From contig NW_013546645.1 in the NCBI RefSeq assembly GCF_000760515.2, forward strand, positions 1 to 64,000: a stretch of DNA of 64,000 nt. The letters run 5' to 3'. The notes under the pieces were generated by a model. That model saw only the letters and a list, made by a program, of their open reading frames with translations. It did no database searches and was not told the DNA's origin. This DNA comes from Mitosporidium daphniae. Taxonomy: Eukaryota; Microsporidia. Shown piece by piece: positions 19,937 through 30,567 of this stretch; position 1 is the first letter of the stretch; every line of letters starts with the position of its first letter. A program made the position numbers and the translations under genes.

Positions 19937-21538
19937 CTATTTATATAAGTTAGGCGGCGGCGGCACGCTCCTATAATCGTTTGAAGACCCAATAGCAAAA
20001 GGATCTATCTCCTCGTCTTTGGGAGCGGCGCTATTCTGCACTACTTGACAAGTAGAAGAGGCAGAATTAAGAGCAACCGAAGCATAATAGGCAGCATATT
20101 GCTGCCTTTGCTGAAGCTCAAGAAAAGCAGCTGCGGGGTCATTTTTTACCGATTCAGAGGGAACGGCCTCGCCAAGAGAATTAAAGTAATACTGGTAATA
20201 ATAGGCATATAGTGCATTCGATGCGTCAGGAAGCACATTGTTGCTTACCCCATAGGATGAAGATACAGTTTGCATCAATGTAGAGGAATATCCAGAGGAG
20301 GTTTGTTGATTATTGTGCGACGAGTAAGAAGATTTTTTGTAGGTTTCGAGTTCTTTTTTGACGTCAGATATCAAATCATGACAGAGCTTCCTGGCTGTTT
20401 CGATGGACTCTTGGGATGGACCCCTACACGGAATTAGAAGAAACCTCAATACATTATGTGCAAGAATAGATCCTCGTTTGACTCTATGCTTGTGTCCGTT
20501 TCTGAATATCCAGATCCTCTTCCTTTGATTTGAACACGGGCCTTAGTCTTGGCATTGATGGCTTTTATATTTGCACCCTATGAAAAAGATGAAAATTGCA
20601 GCGGCATACTGAAAACCCGACGATTTTCGAGCGAACATTGAATCCCCTTTCTGATTGAACCCCAATCGGAATTTTAAGCTCAAACTACAAAATACGATAA
20701 ATCATTGCGTACGTAGCCAAAAGAGGAAAGCTGTGGCTTGCTGGCATCTTTGGCAAGAGACTTTTGGATGAGAACTTTTATGATTTTCAATGCCTCTAGA
20801 ACAGGCTCATCCGAGACTTCTGAACTTATTCTGATGTACAGTGGAGGCTCTGAATATTCATTACAATCGCTCTTATCTGAATAATACTTTCCCTTGGTTT
20901 CAATCTTGGCGCCCGAATCTTCCATTATCTAGAAAAACACAACCACTGCTTACCTTGCTTTGGATGTCTTTACGCATCAAAATAAAGCGATGCCTTGTGT
21001 CGTTCAATTCGAGATTCTTGAAAAATTCTTTTTTCATCGTAAAGTCCTCATCGGGAGCTGACATTTGGATCTACAGCTTATAAAGCAAAAAAGATACCCT
21101 GAAATAGGCTTCTGGATTTTCATACAGCGGATCCTTTATATGAATATATTGCGAGGGCAACATGTCATCTTCTTCGTTAGCGATTGGCTTTGATTTTTGG
21201 ATCGGATGGGTTTCCTTTGCAGCTTTTGGCTCTTCTAGTTGATCCTTTACAACTTCCAGTTGGGATGCTGTTTTTTTGCACAGTAATTGATTGATCCTAT
21301 CGGCAGCCTCTTTTGCTGCATTACTAGGATCGATCGAGAAAGATGACTGTGCATTATTTGAGGGTGCAATAAATGGCAAGCTTGGAGGTGTATCTGTCGG
21401 TGCAGACTCGTCCCATCGTCTTCTACGCCTATAAAGCATTAGTATTTTTGTGTGATGTTTCAAAAAAAGGCATCAAAATAGGAAAAAAGAATACTTTGTA
21501 TTGGGGAGGCTAGGATTTTGATTGGGGTCCAACCCCAT
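19937..21538 (-). CDS. KHDC4/BLOM7-like KH-domain RNA-binding protein
   Basis: Seven exons (21538-21495, 21428-21098, 21070-20954, 20928-20713, 20684-20610, 20577-20453, 20423-19937) give 464 residues; introns are 66, 27, 25, 28, 32 and 29 nt. An Arg-rich start followed by WDES resembles the U2-linked N-terminus of KHDC4. A first degenerate KH module (residues about 140-225: LNDTRHRFILMRKDIQSKIMEDSG, then KGKYY) is followed by a second KH with the GxxG loop in FNVRSKIVGFSGANIKAI and the LHIMGPSQESIETARKL helix. The C-terminus is Gln/Ser/Tyr-rich. KHDC4 acts in splice-site choice. An alternative start is the in-frame ATG near 21443; the 66-nt first intron contains TACTAAT. Confidence 0.78.
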
Positions 21539-21648
21539 TTGAAAATGCTCCAAATGAAAAATTAAAATTGAAGCTCCATCATTTTAAAGTGAAATTTGCA
21601 AATTACATACCTGGATGATTTGCATGATAAGGGATTGCATTTTTACAA

Positions 21649-22620
21649 ATGTCTGCTGCCCCCACACTCGTTGCCAATCCCAATCCCACCAGCGCTGTTA
21701 AGACCAAAAGAAGTCCCGTAGAGTCCTTTCTGATTGACTTGGCCGCAGGTGGTGTTGCCGGTGGTGTTGCAAAAACCGCAACTGCTCCAATTGAAAGAGT
21801 CAAAATTCTCCTCCAGCTTCAAGATTCGTCAACCCAAATTTCGGCAGATAAAAAATACACCGGTATTGCCAACTGCTTTTCCAGAGTTTCAAAGGAACAG
21901 GGAATTTTGTCTCTATGGAGAGGAAACACGGCAAATGTGATCCGTTATTTCCCCACCCAAGCCCTCAACTTTGCCTTCAAGGACAAATATAAGCAGATTT
22001 TCATTCGCTGGAACCGTAAGACCGATCCGTGGAAGTTCTTTGCCGGTAATTTGGCGAGCGGAGGTGCTGCAGGCGCTACATCTCTTCTTTTCGTGTATCC
22101 GCTTGATTTTGCTAGAACTCGTCTGGCTGCAGACGTGGGTGTTGGTGCTAACCGCCAGTTCACCGGTCTTGGGCAATGCATCTCATATATCTTTAAGCAA
22201 GACGGCTTGAAGGGGTTGTATCGCGGCTTTGGTGTTTCCGTTACCGGAATCATTGTTTATCGCGCAGCATATTTTGGAGGCTTCGATACGCTCAAATCGA
22301 TGATTTTGAAAGATCCCAAAAACCCACCAATTTTCCTTTCATGGGTCATTGCCCAAACGGTCACAACCATTGCAGGTGTTGTGTCATATCCGTTTGATAC
22401 CGTTCGTCGCCGTATGATGATGCAAGCTGGAAGGGAAAAAAAGCAATATTCTTCGACCTTTGATTGCTGGAAGAAGATTGCCTTCACAGAGGGACCAAAG
22501 TCATTCTTCAAAGGTGCCCTCTCAAATGCTCTTCGCGGTTCCGGCGGTGCAATTGTTCTTGTTCTTTATGACCAATTCCAGAAATACTTGGGGTTTGAAG
22601 GCGGCGCTGGTGGCGAGTAG
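21649..22620 (+). CDS. AAC: ADP/ATP carrier
   Basis: Mitochondrial inner-membrane adenine-nucleotide exchanger of 323 residues, uninterrupted. Three carrier repeats carry [20 protein letters not shown] and [11 protein letters not shown]; the RRRMMM hexapeptide is the AAC hallmark. There is no long N-terminal extension. It is the canonical AAC rather than the NTT-type nucleotide transporters that microsporidia acquired from bacteria, so it argues for ATP export from a respiring mitochondrion. It is divergent from the KH gene (110 bp between starts). Confidence 0.97.
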   Translation: MSAAPTLVANPNPTSAVKTKRSPVESFLIDLAAGGVAGGVAKTATAPIERVKILLQLQDSSTQISADKKYTGIANCFSRVSKEQGILSLWRGNTANVIRYFPTQALNFAFKDKYKQIFIRWNRKTDPWKFFAGNLASGGAAGATSLLFVYPLDFARTRLAADVGVGANRQFTGLGQCISYIFKQDGLKGLYRGFGVSVTGIIVYRAAYFGGFDTLKSMILKDPKNPPIFLSWVIAQTVTTIAGVVSYPFDTVRRRMMMQAGREKKQYSSTFDCWKKIAFTEGPKSFFKGALSNALRGSGGAIVLVLYDQFQKYLGFEGGAGGE

Positions 22621-22672
22621 ATCTTAGATTAAATGATACACTGAGATTTAGGGTTGGGTCTGGGATTGGTGT

Positions 22673-23716
22673 TTAAATTAGGCATTTATTATCCGATTTT
22701 GGAACCTGGATGACCATATTTTGACCATTGCCATTGGGAATCGTAATCATAAGACAATAGTCTTGACTGGAATTTGCGGTAAATACATTCGACTTGTTTT
22801 GCTGGCCTGACTGGGCTTGTTTACTTATCTGGGCTTCTTGGCTTATCTGGGCTTGTTTACTTATCTGGGCTTCTTGGCTTATCTGGGCTTGTTTACTTAT
22901 CTGGCTTTGTTGACTTATCTGGGCTTGGCATGCTGAAATGGTAACTGTAGTTGGACTTGAAGGTAATGATGATGGATAGATATGCGTTGCAGCCGTAAAC
23001 GAGCTTTGCGTGGGATTCAAGCTGAATGCTGTAGAAGAAGACCTAACCGAAGATAAATAAGCAGATTTAGCCAAAGTGGAAAATAATTCGACCGAATGTG
23101 AAGATGATCCGACTGAAGACAAAGAAATGGATAAAGAAGAGTCACTTAAAATGGGACAAACATTTTTGCTAGCAAGCGGAATCGTTGAAGTAGGAAAAAA
23201 GCACCCCTGCGTGGTTTTAATCACAGTGCTGGTAATATGAACGACAGAGGTGGTTGCTTTAGGCGATTTCTTGCAATCTGCCGTGGGAAGAGATAATGAT
23301 GCAGATGTAGAAATCTTCCCACTTCCAAGTAGTATTGCAAGCGATTGTATAAAATTTTCAATCTGAAAAGCAGAAGTAACTGTAGCTGTAACAACCGCCT
23401 TAGAAGGGGGAAACGGAAACGACCTTGTAGGCGCCTCGGAGGATGGAAGGATAAACATAAACGGCGATAACGATGGCGATGGCTGTTGCTTATCGGCAGA
23501 TATTAATTTACACTTTTCTTCCATCGAAATATCTGAAGATCGATCTGGTATGATAGATTGTATCGATTGAGGCTGCGAAAACAGAGTTATAATCTTTGGG
23601 GAATCAAACGCCTGAAGCTTGGCTCCGGAGGATACCAAAAATGGATCATCAATGTCATCCGCCACTGCATGTCCAAAAAATATCAGGGCATAAGCCAAAG
23701 CAACATAAAGATTCAT
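22673..23716 (-). CDS. Secreted Ser/Thr-rich repeat protein
   Basis: I do not recognise the family. The 347-residue product begins with a strong signal peptide (MNLYVALAYALIFFGHAVA, then acidic DDIDD). The middle is Ser/Thr-rich (runs such as SSLPSSPTT), suitable for heavy O-glycosylation. Residues about 265-302 are tandem copies of the 12-mer QISKQAQISQEA. The tail returns to a mixed sequence with two Cys residues. No GPI signal or membrane segment is seen at the C-terminus. A wall, spore-coat or polar-tube-associated protein is plausible from composition only. Confidence 0.6.
   Translation of the reverse strand: MNLYVALAYALIFFGHAVADDIDDPFLVSSGAKLQAFDSPKIITLFSQPQSIQSIIPDRSSDISMEEKCKLISADKQQPSPSLSPFMFILPSSEAPTRSFPFPPSKAVVTATVTSAFQIENFIQSLAILLGSGKISTSASLSLPTADCKKSPKATTSVVHITSTVIKTTQGCFFPTSTIPLASKNVCPILSDSSLSISLSSVGSSSHSVELFSTLAKSAYLSSVRSSSTAFSLNPTQSSFTAATHIYPSSLPSSPTTVTISACQAQISQQSQISKQAQISQEAQISKQAQISQEAQISKQAQSGQQNKSNVFTANSSQDYCLMITIPNGNGQNMVIQVPKSDNKCLI
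22808..22922 (-). repeat. 36-bp in-frame tandem repeat (12 residues)
   Basis: Three units alternate an 18-bp half ending in ...GGGCTTGTTTACTTATCT with a diverged half ...GGGCTTCTTGGCTTATCT (plus-strand view). They encode QISKQA/QISQEA. The half-unit similarity points to growth from an 18-bp ancestor. Confidence 0.85.
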
Positions 23717-23833
23717 CGATCGATAGAGTTGCGGAAATTCGGCAATTGCTAAACATCATAAGCCGGCACCACGGTGATTGGTAGGAATGCAAGGATTTGT
23801 ATTAAAATTTGCAAATAAAAATTAATTCTTAAA

Positions 23834-24659
23834 ATGGTAAGCTTTGCTCAATAACTGCAGCTTAGTCTTCAAGACTGTCCTTCGATGAAAAGCGAAAGCG
23901 GCTTTGCGACCTTTTTTATGAAAAGGTTTCAACTTGGTGTTTATTTTGGTAGAAAGACTTTTTCCAACTGCGGGATCTTGAAAAAATGGCTCCAAAGCTA
24001 AAGGGAATCGGTACGGTCGATGGTGTTGCATTACTTGGTAGTTTCTCAAAGTGTAAAGGAGGTTTTGCAGTCTCTTGTTGATGACAACCTTGTGTGTCGA
24101 GAAAAAATCGGAAGCTCCAATTACTTTTGGTCGTTTCCATCAACCGCCATTCAAAGCGTATGCAACTGCTTGTCTGATTTGAATTTTAGCGCAAGGTGCA
24201 AATCAGTCGACTGGAAGAGAGTGTTGAAAAGATTAGGTCCTCCATTTCAGAAATGCAAAGTAAAATCGAGGAGGCAAGCATTGATAAGGAAGAAACGGTA
24301 CGTACATGCTTGTGAGACAATCGTTTTGTAGGACGAGTATTTGGCATTCCAAAGCCAATATGCAGATCTGGACTCGCAGCGGAAAAAATTCTCCGAAGAA
24401 ATCGATAAATATAAGGAGGTCGATCCCGAGCTGTTCCGTGCAAAGAGTACCAACGCATACGAGTAGTCTCATTTGATAGAAATCGAAGTGGAGGAAATCA
24501 AAAAGCGCGTAAATATTTGGATAGGTTCTGCGTTTTGCCGGCTAATTTTTAGACAACATCTTTACACTGCGCTCGTATTGCATCAATAATTTTGGCACTT
24601 CTGAAGCCGATTTTAATGCCCAATTTGAAATTCCCGACGATCTGGACTATGCTGATTAA
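23834..24659 (+). CDS. MND1: Meiotic recombination protein Mnd1
   Basis: Partner of Hop2 that stimulates Dmc1/Rad51 strand invasion in meiosis. Eight exons (23834-23836, 23866-23925, 23953-24010, 24042-24157, 24190-24297, 24332-24446, 24480-24524, 24553-24659) give 203 residues; introns are 29, 27, 31, 32, 34, 33 and 28 nt. The first exon is the ATG alone. Joins restore the family blocks: LSFDEKRKRLCDLFYEKKDF, LRDLEKMAPKLKGI, SVKEVLQSLVDD, IGSSNYFWSFPS, and the C-terminal DNIFTLRS...FEIPDDLDY. Coiled coil occupies residues about 80-160. Its presence implies a sexual cycle. Confidence 0.92.
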
Positions 24660-24697
24660 TAAAATTTAAATTATATTTTTCAATTGCAACCATCGTA

Positions 24698-25053
24698 ATG
24701 GTACGTAGCGGCCCCTGGCCTTCCCTTTTGATGATAGATCTTTTACTCGCTGTTTAAAACACTTGTTGGCGGGATCGTCTCTGTTGAACTGAAGAATGGA
24801 ATGATCGTCACAGGAACGCTGACAAATGTCGACCAATATCTAAACATCAGGCTTGCAGACATCCAAGTCTCGGATCAGATCACCTATCCCCACATGGTAT
24901 GTTGCCGCAGCTCATTGTGTTTAGATCAGCGTTAAGAACTGTTTCATACGCGGATCTGCAATAAGATACATCAGCATTGCACCAGAGTCGATAGACACCC
25001 CATTGCTGCAAGAGGCGTCAAGGCGAGCACTGATAACTACAAATTCCAAATAA
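24698..25053 (+). CDS. LSM2: U6 snRNA-associated Sm-like protein LSm2
   Basis: Subunit of LSm1-7 and LSm2-8 rings. Exons 24698-24700 (ATG only), 24738-24896 and 24925-25053 give 96 residues; introns are 37 and 28 nt. The Sm1 motif is LVGGIVSVELKNGMIVTGTL, followed by VDQYLNIRLADI, and Sm2 is VKNCFIRGSAIRYI. YPHM before Sm2 is typical of LSm2. Only 38 bp separate it from Mnd1 and 31 bp from Gaa1 downstream. Confidence 0.94.
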
Positions 25054-25084
25054 ATAAAATTTCACATTTCATTCCATCATTGCA

Positions 25085-26730
25085 ATGGGTAGCCCCCTTT
25101 TAGACCGGCTTGGCACTTTTTTGGAGAGCAGCGTTCGTCCTCGCTTAAAGGCGATCTCGATAATTTTATTTGCACTCTCCGTGGGGCTCTTTTTGGCCTC
25201 GCCCTTTTTGTCCAAAAAAACCTATATCGACGAGAGGGCACTGCTAAACGAATATGTATGACAGCTTTGTAATTATTTAGGCATGGAATATTTACAAACC
25301 AACCGATGCCATTGGTATTTCTGGGTATCAGACCATTATCTCGTCAATATTAAATGAGAACAACAGTGCGAATGTAAACCCCCTATCAGCGGCTATAATT
25401 AGTCTATTTGAAAAATCGGGCTTTGGCGCATTCCAAGAGGACCGGTGGACAGCATCAAATGTATGTGCCTGATTCGCTCTTTATTTAGAACTTGACCCTT
25501 GTCAATATTATTGGATTGTACAAAGCGCCCCGATCTGATGGCTCAGAGTCGATTTTGCTCGGGGCCAATATGGGGTCCAAAAACTTTGCCCTAGAAGCAA
25601 GCTTAATCCTTTCATTGGTCTCGGCTCTATCAAGTAATTCCAATAGGCTCAATAATTTTATAGAGGATGTCCCATGGTCTAAAGACATTCTTGTAGTCTT
25701 TTCTGGTGCGGGAGCTGCTGGATTTGAAAGGTTCCTTCAGCAATATCACAATGGCCGGACGGCGAATTATCTTCCCATCTCAGCATCTTTCATTCAATGG
25801 GCGTTATTGTTGGATTTTTCAAAAAATGCAGGCAGCTCCATTATGGGGCTGGAGCTTGACATTGGTATCATGAAATGTTCTTGCCATAGGCGGACCAAGA
25901 GGACTGCTTCCAAATCTGGATTTTGTGAATGTAATCATCAAAGCGTGTGAGGTGAGAAAAATTCCGGTGTCTATTAAGGGGCCTTGCGTAGGGAGAGCCC
26001 TTGGGGAATCTTCCTCTAGTCTTTTGGCTAATGGTCTTTTGAATATTGCAAGCTTTTTGGCCAAAATGTGCTTCTCTCGGCTTTTTCAAAGCTCTCTGCA
26101 TTTCAAGTTCCCAGAGTAGGGCCTTTTGATTTACTTGCATTTTAGACGTAGAATTTCTGCACTTACCATTGCTTCAGTATGTGATTCAGACTCCCTTTCC
26201 ACATCACAGCCAATTGAGCTCCATTCGATAGCAGAGTACTGTGATTCCCAATGCCTTATTATCATAGAGTGCTTGAAAGCATGATCCGGAGCTGTAGTAA
26301 TCTTATAGAAAGGTTCCACCATTCCACCAATACCTATGTCTTAATATCCAAAGATAGATACATTGACGGAGTGATTTTTTTTCTGGTAGCCCTGATTGCT
26401 ATTGCCGCTTTGTTTCTGATTGCATATCACTTTGGAGAAGACTCAAGCCCCATTTTGTTCCGATGGAACCCTGTATTTTCGGTACTTAGCCTGTGCAATT
26501 CTTATTTTGCTATATTTGAATATCTTTCCTTTGATATGAACTACCATTCATCCATAATCTTGTGCTCCCTTTCTTCTATATGTTTTTTCAAGAGACTTCA
26601 AGTGCATAGTGCTTATCTTTTGGCCCTTGATATTCTTTCCTGCTTCTCTCTAGCTTTTACTAACATATTTTGTGGAATACTGTTATCTTGGCTAACATTT
26701 CTAAAATTTTTAATTTTAATAAAAGGTTAG
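25085..26730 (+). CDS. GAA1: GPI transamidase subunit Gaa1
   Basis: ER membrane subunit of the GPI-anchor transamidase. Six exons (25085-25255, 25281-25460, 25489-25864, 25890-26115, 26146-26235, 26268-26730) give 501 residues; introns are 25, 28, 25, 30 and 32 nt. An N-terminal membrane anchor ends at SKKTYIDERALLN (cf. RRTYISENAL). The luminal domain has LVNIIGLYKAPRSDGSES, the GGPRGLLPNLD segment created by a splice, and ALGESS. SCSNLIERFHHSTNTYVL precedes the C-terminal multi-TM region. The C-terminal membrane part is shorter than in yeast (614 residues) or human (621). Confidence 0.88.
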
Positions 26731-27139
26731 TTGTCCGTAAATTTTAAACCCTGCTATGGTCATCATTTTTGTGGCAAAGCAGCGGCTGAATGATCGAATG
26801 GCTGGCCCACAATTGAACCTGAAATTTAATTAATTTTTAGGGTTAAAGAGGCTATTTGGTAACAAATCCGATCAAATTCCAACGTGTTGTTTTTTGAACA
26901 AATTTCGTTTTCAGATCGATTTTGCATGCAATTTTAGGGTTTTTTCTCAGCATACAGAGAATGTTCCAAAAATTGACCCCCTCAAGTTTTGTGTTGGCCT
27001 CTCCATCGCCATGACAAAGAAAATAGCTTCAAACAATGCACGTCGTTTTGAAATAATGTACCTCATTTCGAGGTTTCCTATATGCCCTTTGCATGTGATG
27101 TGAGCAAACCCTCCAATTTTGGGTTGAATTTTAAATTTT
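26731..27139. other. Intergenic gap with two TTAGGGTT motifs
   Basis: No gene is recognised. The gap holds TTAGGGTTA at 26837 and TTAGGGTT at 26934, A/T-rich blocks, and an AATTTTAAATTTT box abutting the next ATG. A 70-codon open frame at 26894-27103 looks random. Confidence 0.5.
27127..27139 (+). promoter_or_regulatory. A/T-only box AATTTTAAATTTT abutting start codon
   Basis: This 13-bp A/T-only palindrome-like box ends directly at the ATG of the following gene. Similar boxes occur shortly upstream of many starts in the window, so it may be an initiator or TATA-like core-promoter element. It implies a very short 5' UTR. Confidence 0.45.
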
Positions 27140-27511
27140 ATGCCCTTTCTTTCATCTCTGCTTTATGATGAAATAACTTTGAAGCGGCGAAACGATGTTG
27201 ACTATACTTGCTTTTATAGAGTGCACGCCTCCATCAAAGAGCTACAAATAAGGAAGAGGCTCCTATTGGTGCAGCTGTATGGTGCAAGAAATGGGTCTCT
27301 CCTCCTTATAGACATTTCAAAGATTTGCATCGATCCCGGCGTAAATGTTTGCGACGGTGATATTCTTGCTTTGTGCAAATTCGAAGGCGTATTTATTTCG
27401 CACACAAATGGAGACGTGCTGCCGCTGTTTGAGGCGGTCCTCATCAGACCAATCGTGCTGGCATCCAGTGACGATTTGAGGCTATTTCATGATGCGGTCA
27501 GTATTTTTTAA
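27140..27511 (+). CDS. Small OB-fold-like protein, Ten1 candidate
   Basis: A 123-residue intronless product. The pattern resembles Ten1 of the CST telomere complex: a basic N-terminus, strand RVHASIKEL, RLLLVQLYGARNGSLLLIDI, VCDGDILALCKFEGV (cf. GSLYxVLGEL), EAVLIRPIVLAS, and a terminal helix DLRLFHDAV (cf. the family's ending at a Leu-rich helix). These are alignments by eye over a poorly conserved family, so another OB-fold subunit is quite possible. Neighbours (Gaa1, Mrp10) give no functional hint. Confidence 0.4.
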   Translation: MPFLSSLLYDEITLKRRNDVDYTCFYRVHASIKELQIRKRLLLVQLYGARNGSLLLIDISKICIDPGVNVCDGDILALCKFEGVFISHTNGDVLPLFEAVLIRPIVLASSDDLRLFHDAVSIF

Positions 27512-27568
27512 ATGGAGTAAACTCAATTAATTTTTGAATTCTTTCTATTGATTTCCCCAACCAATCTG

Positions 27569-27869
27569 ATGAAGCCCCATAATTATAGCTTGAACTTTAA
27601 AAAGTTCAGATTGTCAAGGGACCGAAGCGGCATGGAAACGCCGTGCTTAACTGAATTGGTTGCGCTTTTGGCATGTTGGCGTACCCAGGGCGTGGATTGC
27701 AGCATATGTGCCTCTCTTGTTAGCGCGCTCACGAGCTGCCGGAGCTCGATAAATGTTGGCGCCCATTTGGACTGATCATTTTTTACTTTAGAAAGCCCAA
27801 AGAGCCCCGGACAACACATACCTTGTGGAAAACTTGATCAAGGCACACAGGAAAACCCCGGAATCTTAA
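27569..27869 (+). CDS. MRP10: Mitochondrial ribosomal protein Mrp10 / mS37 (CHCHD1)
   Basis: Small-subunit mitoribosome protein imported through Mia40. Exons 27569-27754 and 27792-27869 (37-nt intron) give 87 residues. A twin CX9C fold is visible, C-LTELVALLA-C and C-ASLVSALTS-C, with the Mrp10-like LACW after the first pair. The basic N-terminus (NFKKFRLSRDR) and the tail NTYLVENLIKAHRK agree with Mrp10, whose tail contacts rRNA. Another CHCH protein is the alternative. Its presence implies mitochondrial translation and hence a mitochondrial genome. Confidence 0.75.
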
Positions 27870-27919
27870 ATTATTTTTGTCAGTAAAGATTTTTGTAAAA
27901 TACTTTGTTTCCAGAATTT

Positions 27920-30417
27920 ATGTCCAAATTCGGCCAAAATTATTCGGAAAATATCCTCACCATTGACGATGATGATAGCGAGGATGGTATTTTGACGACC
28001 AAAGATGGGCACAAAGAAGACACTGATTTTGGAATTCTTGTCTCAGACGCAAACCTCGACAATGTCCTAAGGATCCTTTCCCACCAAATCGATCTCGAAA
28101 TTCTATACAAGCACCAGGAAAAGATGCTGCTGCTCAAGTGCATCAAGTATTCAGAAAATCTTCTGGATGTCCTTTCACGACTTGCATATCTTGGTATTTC
28201 GGATTGGTTTATTATATTTGTAGAGTGTTTCAACACAGACAGCGGAGAGCTACAAAGACTTTCCGCCAGAGAAACAGATGGTTTCCACTCTTCGCCATCA
28301 TACAGTAGAAAGCGAAGGTCAGACCGAACAATTCAATATGAGATTCTTTCAGACGGCTCTTTTGTCAAGTTTGGCTTTGATCAATGTGTAACCTTAGGCT
28401 TGTATGCCCCATTTGCAAAGAAGAGTTGTTTGCAAATATCCTTGGGCTGAAGAATCATTGCAGGATAAGACATGGGCTGGAATTGTATACACGCGAAGCG
28501 TGCATTGCCAAGTGTGGCATCGCCGTGGTATGTCTATTTCAACGCTCAAAGTCCAGGATGTATCGGAAGTGCCCACTTCCTTTTTTGAGAAAAGACAGCG
28601 TGTCCTCACCTCAGATATGCAGTTGGCAAAGATCACAACCATGGATAATGAACTCAGGCGCTCAACTAGTCCTCCTACGGTGGACGGCCAAACCGAGGAA
28701 AGCAGATTTTATGTGTACAAGAAAATTGTCATCGGGGCCTTTGTCAAGAAGCTGCTTCTGGCCGATGAACATACAAGCCATGATGGATACCAATATTCGT
28801 ACAAATGGAAGCTGTTCATCAACGGCCCCCCTGAAGTATGCACGGTTTTTAATGGTAGGACAGAGACATCCATCTATTCATTCGCGCGGTGACATTCACA
28901 ATTGTGGATACCGGGGAGAGTGTGAGAATATTTAGGCCTCCCTTTTTATTGTCAAAATTTGCCATTCAAGAATTGGCTGTTAAAATCGAGATTTTCTTTT
29001 TCAACGATTGCCATCCGATGAAGGAGCTCGTTGTCGGCATCGGATTTGAAAAGGCCAAATACTACTCGTATTGCATGGCCTTCCAGAAGGAGCACATCTG
29101 CGCCATTGACAGGCGCATTCCGCTTCAGACAAGCGAGGAATATGAGAACATATATTTGTCCCAACTCCACGGGCTCCATGTCGTTGAAAAGAGGGAGGAT
29201 CATGAAGAGAGTCTCACAAACGAGCTCGAAAATGCGGTTCCGAAAAGGAAAAAAATACTGACGCCTCGAATCCAAGCTATCGACTCTTCTTCGCCCACGT
29301 TGCAGGCGCAAGGCTCAAAGACTTGCCCTCCATTGCTGTATTTTAGAAGAGAATCCAAAAACATCACACCATCTGATTTGGATTCCATGCTCAAAATATT
29401 GTTTCCTGCGATTTTTCCCTTGTGGGGAGAGTGTTGTAAAGTAAATCCCTATTACTACTATCCAATTGCCGGGTCTTCCAAGGAGTTTCATGACATTTGG
29501 AGCATTTATAAAAGAAAATCCGTGTCGTTTATTTGGTCCAAAAATATTTCCCTTGCTGCAAGGATCTACTGGAGGCTAAAAAGCCCCATTCCTCTATCTC
29601 AAATCATATCTTGGTCCACTAACCCCGCCATTCAGCTATGTGACATCCGTCCCTATCCACATGCCGATAAAGTTGTTGCTGCTTTGGGGTCGGCGTCTCA
29701 TTTTTCGCCTTTGCTCTCGAAAGATGTATTTCAAAAGACCTCAAGCAGGGATCATTGGAAGGATATGATATTATCTTTGCAAGGACAGGGTCATTTGACC
29801 GACCAAGCGCTGTATTGTCGATATTGCGGCAGACCTTTTCCGCTAAGCCAAGTATCAGGGTCAAACTTGGCCTCTCATTACAAGAGGTGTCCACTGAAGC
29901 CTTTGCGAAATGACCTATCCACAATACTGCAAACATCGTCTTCCAATTCACGGCTGAATTTCCCCAGAGAACTGTGGAGGGATGTGGAGTTCCGGCGGTT
30001 TTGGCTGGCCCCGGTATTTTTTTCATCCCAAAAGCCTCTGATCTCAAAGAAAGAGTCAATCGATATATGGTGGATTTGGGAGAATTTGCCAAAAAAGCCG
30101 CTTGCAACCCTGCCCCGGTTTGGCCTGCTTGAAAAAAGCGACTTTATCCCGATTGGCGTGCTGTTTTCAAAGGTAACATCATGCGGTAATTGCTTACAAA
30201 TTAGGTACTCGAGCTATTTGTTGAAGAAATGCTTGCACGATCAATATACCAAGCACGCCTGCATACATCGGAAAAAAGCGAGTATCAAGAACGCTGCATA
30301 ACGCCAATGCATGTGTTTAGGGCAATTTTCAGCCATACCCACCATCTTCACAACCAGTCTCAAAAGAACGACAAGATCGATGGCATTCTGGCCTTGTTTT
30401 CAAGTAAATTCAAATAA
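27920..30417 (+). CDS. YEATS-domain protein with C2H2 fingers (YEATS2-like)
   Basis: Five exons (27920-28368, 28398-28527, 28557-28835, 28859-30172, 30205-30417) give 794 residues; introns are 29, 29, 23 and 32 nt. Order: an acidic N-terminus; a C2H2 finger (LVCPICKEELFANILGLKNH) at about 150; a YEATS domain at about 250-390, with YVYKKIVIGAF, YKWKLFINGPPE, RAVTFTIVDTGESV and RPPFLLSKFA; a second finger (CRYCGRPF...HYKRC) at about 610; and a C-terminal helical region (VEEMLARSIYQAR...TPMHVFRAIF) resembling the histone-fold tail of YEATS2. YEATS2 is the ATAC-complex acyl-lysine reader. Aromatic cage residues were not mapped. Confidence 0.75.
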
Positions 30418-30567
30418 ACCAATCAACCCCTCCCCCTCCCCACTTGAGGCTCAGAACTGCACGGTAATTGTAAATTTTAGCTGCAATGAAAGTTGGTGAT
30501 TTGAATGAGATGGCCACATCATGGTGACATTAAATTATAAATTGGTGTCCATGCATTTTTAAATATC

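Noticed and set aside
24509-24552. 44-nt last intron in MND1
   Set aside because: The 28-nt alternative (24525-24552) yields the family motif with DNIF in frame; the longer one does not.
26894-27103. 70-codon plus-strand frame downstream of GAA1
   Set aside because: It contains a TTAGGGTT motif in the intergenic gap, has no homology, and its composition is like noncoding DNA.
28319-28397. 80-nt intron in the YEATS gene
   Set aside because: A 29-nt intron at 28369-28397 restores the same frame, retains conserved-looking sequence and fits the local intron size.
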